Positions 30,301-32,840 of a stretch of 32,840 nt of DNA are shown here, piece by piece (positions within the stretch are counted from its first letter, which is position 1; each line of letters begins with the position of its first letter). The stretch covers positions 1 to 32,840 of the forward strand of contig JAYMTF010000615.1 in the NCBI GenBank assembly GCA_036897485.1, read 5' to 3'. Source of the DNA: Pelargonium nanum. Taxonomy: Eukaryota; Streptophyta; Magnoliopsida; Geraniales; Geraniaceae. The position numbers were made by a program, and so were the translations under genes. The notes under the pieces are model-generated. The model saw only the letters and a program-made list of their open reading frames with translations. It had not been told where the DNA came from and made no database searches.

Positions 30301-30524
30301 GATGGGAAGTCGATTCACTTGAAGAGCTGCGTTTAGTTGTTGGTGGAGTCGCATTGTCAGTCTCGGTCCCAGATCGGCAAGCCTGGAAACACTCCTGCAC
30401 AGGTAAATTTACTACATCAAAGGCTTTCGATATATTGTATAATTCTGCACCTCACTTTCGGTTTGCCTGCTCAAAAATTATTTGGAGACCGTTCATCCCG
30501 CCTAAAATGCAATGCTTCGCCTGA
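27318..30524 (+). CDS. LINE ORF2: endonuclease-reverse transcriptase, 1068 aa to an internal TGA
   Basis: The N-terminal APE-type endonuclease has SWNIRG (residues 5-10), QESK (35-38), GDFN (140-143), RLDRVLIS (194-201) and SDHCP (221-225), all expected catalytic motifs. The reverse transcriptase follows, with the finger motif ALIPKV, NDYRPISLV, AFVKDRQ, the A motif LKLDFQQAFD (about 576), QGVKQGCPLSPYLF and the catalytic FADD (about 681-684). The linker WQSKYISLGGRVTLIRS is the usual segment after the RT. The frame ends at TGA (30522-30524) after PPKMQCFA, but the same frame continues for a further 157 codons with family sequence, so the stop is a nonsense mutation. All nine or so core motifs are intact. 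It nicks target DNA and copies LINE RNA (target-primed reverse transcription). Confidence 0.92.
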   Translation: MCLISWNIRGALAQHKRDRLRFLIRQSRPSMVFIQESKLQDFSSFSITSFWQSQSIQFLFSPSIGRSGGLVTLWDSASFLLSTSVIKQNFIALIGYWNVFQCQCILINVYAPSQESCRQALWDRIYAIVDESRLPCMIAGDFNSVRTTLERSSGASTVSSMLAFNDFIDRCCLFDLPLHGRRYTWYRPNSSASRLDRVLISSTWPSSLDNFVQSGLARGCSDHCPIRLSLTAIDWGPRPFKFLNCWLSHPSFHELVESAWASFSVDGQPWYRLWTKLNLLKAKLKVWNVEVYGRLDHAVSSLEKSIDSLDRQAESTPLSASEQQTRASLISELHQKSRELSIFWKQKSRVRWLAEGDRNTGYFHRFASFRKTHNHISGVNHNGSWVDDPGLVKGLARDFFKARLTNSTSDRLVFENLGFSQLPPSAKHDIERPVTLDELKSVVFGFEGSRAPGPDGFSLQFYHSCWDIIQSDVLSFVQSFFDTGNIGKGFSSALLALIPKVTSPQGFNDYRPISLVTGPYKIITKLLANRVRPYIGDLISDTQSAFVKDRQLLDSVFIAGEIIHLAKSRKIKSVMLKLDFQQAFDRLNWDFIDYCLLSMGFGRKFRFWVRCCLISYVSVLVNGSPSGDFKISQGVKQGCPLSPYLFIIVAEALHLLLVRAESQGLFRGLRIGVSTVSHLQFADDTVLFLDMSDPNASLRCVKNVLRGFEIASGLKINYSKSRLLGIGLEQDRVDALARELRCDVATFPITYLGFRLGCNPHRLNAWLGVIEKFRKRLALWQSKYISLGGRVTLIRSTLSSLPLFYMSLFRAPKKVIALLESIERRFLWSGASSSKGLCKVKWLQVVMKRGHGGLGIRQLGVANVSLLAKWWWRFATQYNSLWKKILCDKYGWDRNSWVLEELCPSNPSPVLKALLDLRQLPGFIDLMGSSSIKWVVGSGSRCRFWLDQWLSEGKLRDRFPRLFSLCIHRSWSVAATMEILQTSRYTQLFRRALRGWEVDSLEELRLVVGGVALSVSVPDRQAWKHSCTGKFTTSKAFDILYNSAPHFRFACSKIIWRPFIPPKMQCFA

Positions 30525-30995
30525 CTCGGGGCCCTTGAAAGCATTCCGTGCTTTGATTTTCTTGTCTATCGGAAAGTTTTGCCGGCAGGTACGAATGCTC
30601 TTTGCCGGTTGTGTGACTCGGGAAGAGAGACATGCTCCCATCTCTTACTGCTTTGTTCCTGGTCTCTAAAGGTCTGGTATGAAATATTACAATGGTGGCA
30701 TATAAAATTTGTACAGCCAAGAACTTGTTTTGAATTGTTAGCCACTTGGTCCTCTTTACTTGGTGGCTCCCGTCGTTGCTTGAGGATGTGGGACGCTACG
30801 TGCTCGGCTACTCTCTGGTTCATTTGGCTAGGTAGGAATGGGCTTGTATTTCAGCACCGGTTCCCGACATTAGAGGAAACTGTCCTTCGTATTAAAAGTT
30901 TTCTTTTTTCACTTATCTCCTGTATTGACGACGCTTTCGTCATTAGTTTTAGCTTCGATTCTTGGGTGGCCGATCCAATTTTGTGCTTGGATTAG
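30525..30995 (+). pseudogene. C-terminal part of LINE ORF2 (zf-RVT zinc finger), cut off by a nonsense codon
   Basis: In the frame of ORF2, directly after the TGA, the sequence reads LGALESIPCFDFLVY, then TNALCRLCDSGRETCSHLLL, LCSWSLKVWYEILQWW and ATLWFIWLGRNGLVFQ, ending at a stop at 30993-30995. C-x2-C plus the later H and C form the zf-RVT zinc-binding region found at the end of plant LINE ORF2. Related proteins have a tryptophan at the place of the TGA, so a single TGG-to-TGA change would explain it. There is no RNase H domain after it. Confidence 0.85.
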
Positions 30996-31046
30996 GATCG
31001 GTTCATGCCTCTTTTTGTACTTTTATTTGGACCTTCGGGTTGGATA

Positions 31047-31073
31047 AATAAAAGTTACCGCTTGCTTATCAAC

Positions 31074-31104
<31 letters not shown>

Positions 31105-31131
31105 AAAAAAAAAAAAAAAAAAAATTACTCC

Positions 31132-31164
<33 letters not shown>
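31047..31164 (+). repeat. LINE 3' end: AATAAA signal and interrupted poly(A) tail
   Basis: AATAAA at 31047-31052 is followed 21 bases on by A runs of 29, 20 and 28 bases (31074-31102, 31105-31124, 31137-31164), separated by CC and by TTACTCCATATT. Long, little-decayed A runs suggest a young insertion, although such tracts are also unreliable in assemblies. Confidence 0.85.
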
Positions 31165-31165
<1 letters not shown>

Positions 31166-32233
31166 AAATAACTCAAAAAAAGAACAAACAATAAGCAAAG
31201 GAACACCATATTTTCTCTCTTGTGAAACCTATGGTCTATTGTTCCAATTTTGGAGTTGGCACTCATGTATACGTCACCATAAATCATTAAGCTTACTAGT
31301 GATTTGATATTTTGAAAGTACTTGGAGCTAGATAATGTGAAAAATAGTTCAAAGTATTTGAATGAAAAATGCTTGTAATTCAGAGTATTTATGTGAAGTT
31401 ACTATCTAAAAATTAAATCATTATTAAGCAATTAGAGTTTATAATCATTTTTTTTCTGATCCGTCTATTTCTCGTTAATAGTTTGTTAAGAAAATCTTAA
31501 TAAGCACTTGAATTGTGTTGAAAAAGTGACGATAAACAGTTTATAATGTCAAAATGACTATAAAAATATATTTTTAGGTGGAAATTTGAAAACAAAATCA
31601 CATTGTTTTTTTAACAAATTACATGTGAATATTTTAAAACGAGCAAAATTGAAAATTAAAATACACACCTATGATTCGTTTTCATATTTTTCTATTTTCT
31701 TAGAACGTCTAAATTTTTTTATTACTTTTATTATGAATACATAATTGATAATATCAAATTTTGTATATAAACAACTGTTATTTTTCAAAAATTTGTACAA
31801 CATAATCATATTTTTCTTGAAAAGGGTATATAAGATGGACATGATAATCACTCAATTTGAATATTTGATCACTAAGTTATGAAGTTTTTATTTTTATTTT
31901 TATCACATCAAAATATATTGACATCAAACATCTTTTTAATGTTTTATCTTACCCTTTTTCTGCTTCCTGCAAGCAAAAAATCAAAAGATATGTAATTTCA
32001 ACTTATTTTTTGTGACTCATAAGTAGAGCATAATCATTATCTTTTTGAGCATTTTCTAATTTACCAAACATATAACTTGATGAAAAATAGTATTTTTAAT
32101 TCTTATAAATTAGTTTGAGTTGCTTAAAAGTTGAACCAAACACTCTAAAGTCTAAACCCTATGTGCACTACAACCGGTAAGCCTTGAGCTCTAAACTCTA
32201 AGGTAACGTTTGTTTATCAATTTTTATTTAAAA
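31165..32233. other. Gene-free, very AT-rich stretch
   Basis: No gene, RNA or repeat was recognised apart from homopolymer runs. It ends at the Helitron terminus. Confidence 0.5.
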
Positions 32234-32333
32234 CTAGGATAAAACCCGTGCGTTGCACGGGTTGTTAAATAATTATTACAATATAAAAATTTATTCAAAT
32301 GGTTGCACGTGTTTGTTAAATTATTATATTTTT

Positions 32334-32398
32334 GAGAGGAAACAAAAGTATTTTTTAATCTCTAGTATACTTTTTTGAAAAAGTTAAACGAACGCAAT
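32334..32398. repeat. Direct repeat copy 1 inside the Helitron
   Basis: GAGAGGAAACAAAAGTATTT through GTTAAACGAACGCAAT is repeated at 32777-32840 with few differences, 443 bases apart. Confidence 0.85.
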
Positions 32399-32776
32399 AT
32401 TTGTAATTTAAGAATACTCAATATGTTCTATTTTTCAAAAATTTATTCAAATTATGAAATATAAAAAATATTCATTTCATATATTCAATTTTAGTACTTT
32501 TTATGTAACTCTAAAACATACAACCAATTTTAAAGTTGATAATGTGTTATTATATGTGCATTATTATAGTTTTGTGATAATTTTTATTTTAATTGAGAAA
32601 TATTATTTCCATCTAGTATATTATGATTTGTAAGGTGACATTCCTATAATATAGTTTTAAACTTAATTAAAATAGTTACACTTCATTTTTTTCATGAGTT
32701 AAATAATTTCAAATTTTAAGCAATCGAAATAACATGTATTTCATTTCCTTAAAATTTGGAACTATTCAAATGATTT

Positions 32777-32840
32777 GAGAGGAAAAAAAGTATTTTTTAA
32801 TCTCTAATATACTCTTTTGAAAAAGTTAAACGAACGCAAT
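32777..32840. repeat. Direct repeat copy 2 inside the Helitron, cut by the window edge
   Basis: It matches 32334-32398. The similarity is still running at the window edge, so the repeat is probably longer. Confidence 0.85.

Larger units (their letters stand above)
25695..31164 (+). mobile_element. Nearly full-length LINE (L1-clade, RRM-type ORF1), about 5.5 kb
   Basis: An open frame starting at 25695 runs through ORF1 (RRM and DUF4283-like) and ORF2 (endonuclease, reverse transcriptase, zinc finger). A 3' untranslated region with an AATAAA at 31047-31052 and a long A tail (31074-31164) follow. This is the order of plant L1-type LINEs; an RNA-recognition motif in ORF1 is a known variant, described for the BNR family of beet. 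The 5' end is uncertain: the open frame starts just after a T run, with no 5' untranslated region recognised, so the copy may be slightly 5'-truncated. No convincing target-site duplication was found. Coding damage is minimal: one stop in ORF2. Confidence 0.85.
32234..32840 (-). mobile_element. Helitron 3' terminus, minus strand, continuing off the right edge
   Basis: On the minus strand the sequence ends with a 9-bp stem, 3-base loop hairpin (AACCCGTGC-AAC-GCACGGGTT, complement of 32243-32263), then TTATC and CTAG (32234-32237), followed by T. A GC-rich hairpin 5-12 bases before a CTRR end with a T next to it is the diagnostic 3' terminus of Helitrons, which insert between A and T. The interior seen here is AT-rich and non-coding, so this is probably a non-autonomous copy. 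The 5' end (TC...) lies beyond the window. Confidence 0.8.

Noticed and set aside
31005..31307. Lysine-rich open frame over the poly(A) tail
   Set aside because: It reads the LINE's A tail as poly-lysine; not a gene.

Overview
The window is nuclear DNA from a flowering plant, most likely a eudicot. The evidence is AT-rich intergenic sequence, GT-AG introns, plant-only protein families (HIPP, DUF868), and a typical plant mix of transposons: Ty1/copia, TRIM, LINE, tRNA-derived SINE, Helitron and long-TIR elements. The species cannot be named from the sequence alone. Everything here is read by eye; no database search was run.

Layout. 1-402: 3' end of a Ty1/copia-type element with its polypurine tract and LTR start. 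1483-2316 (minus): a GC-rich DUF868 gene whose N-terminal part is missing, cut off exactly at a 35-base near-pure G tract. 3193-3496 (plus): the last two exons of an LUL/MGRN1-type RING E3 ligase, with the rest absent and the RING histidine deleted. 3.5-15.9 kb: no convincing protein gene, but many repeats. These are a 52-bp tandem duplication, a 564-bp foldback element (6285-6848), a degenerate 29-bp tandem repeat (10762-10910), a 353-bp TIR element (11682-12034), an RNase H relic (12240-12475), a TRIM retrotransposon with two 78/79-bp LTRs (12928-13336), and a SINE bounded by a perfect 20-bp target-site duplication (14358-14600).

15973-17816 (plus): a complete three-exon heavy-metal-associated isoprenylated plant protein (HIPP). 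19184-24282 (plus): a complete six-exon gene for signal peptidase complex subunit 3 (167 aa). Its fourth intron carries a 1.1-kb TIR element.

24.9-31.2 kb is retroelement territory: an RNase H-bearing LINE relic, a possible second SINE, then a nearly full-length LINE of the RRM-containing type. In that LINE, ORF1 and ORF2 lie in one reading frame separated by a single TAA, and ORF2 is broken by one TGA. The right edge (from 32234) is the 3' end of a minus-strand Helitron, recognisable by its hairpin and CTAG terminus.

The genes do not form a pathway. HIPP (metal binding, membrane-anchored by prenylation) and SPCS3 (ER signal-peptide cleavage) are ordinary housekeeping or stress-related plant genes. 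I see no clearly new biological system. The observations most worth following are the single-frame LINE, the textbook SINE insertion, the DUF868 gene broken at a homopolymer, and the structured repeats.
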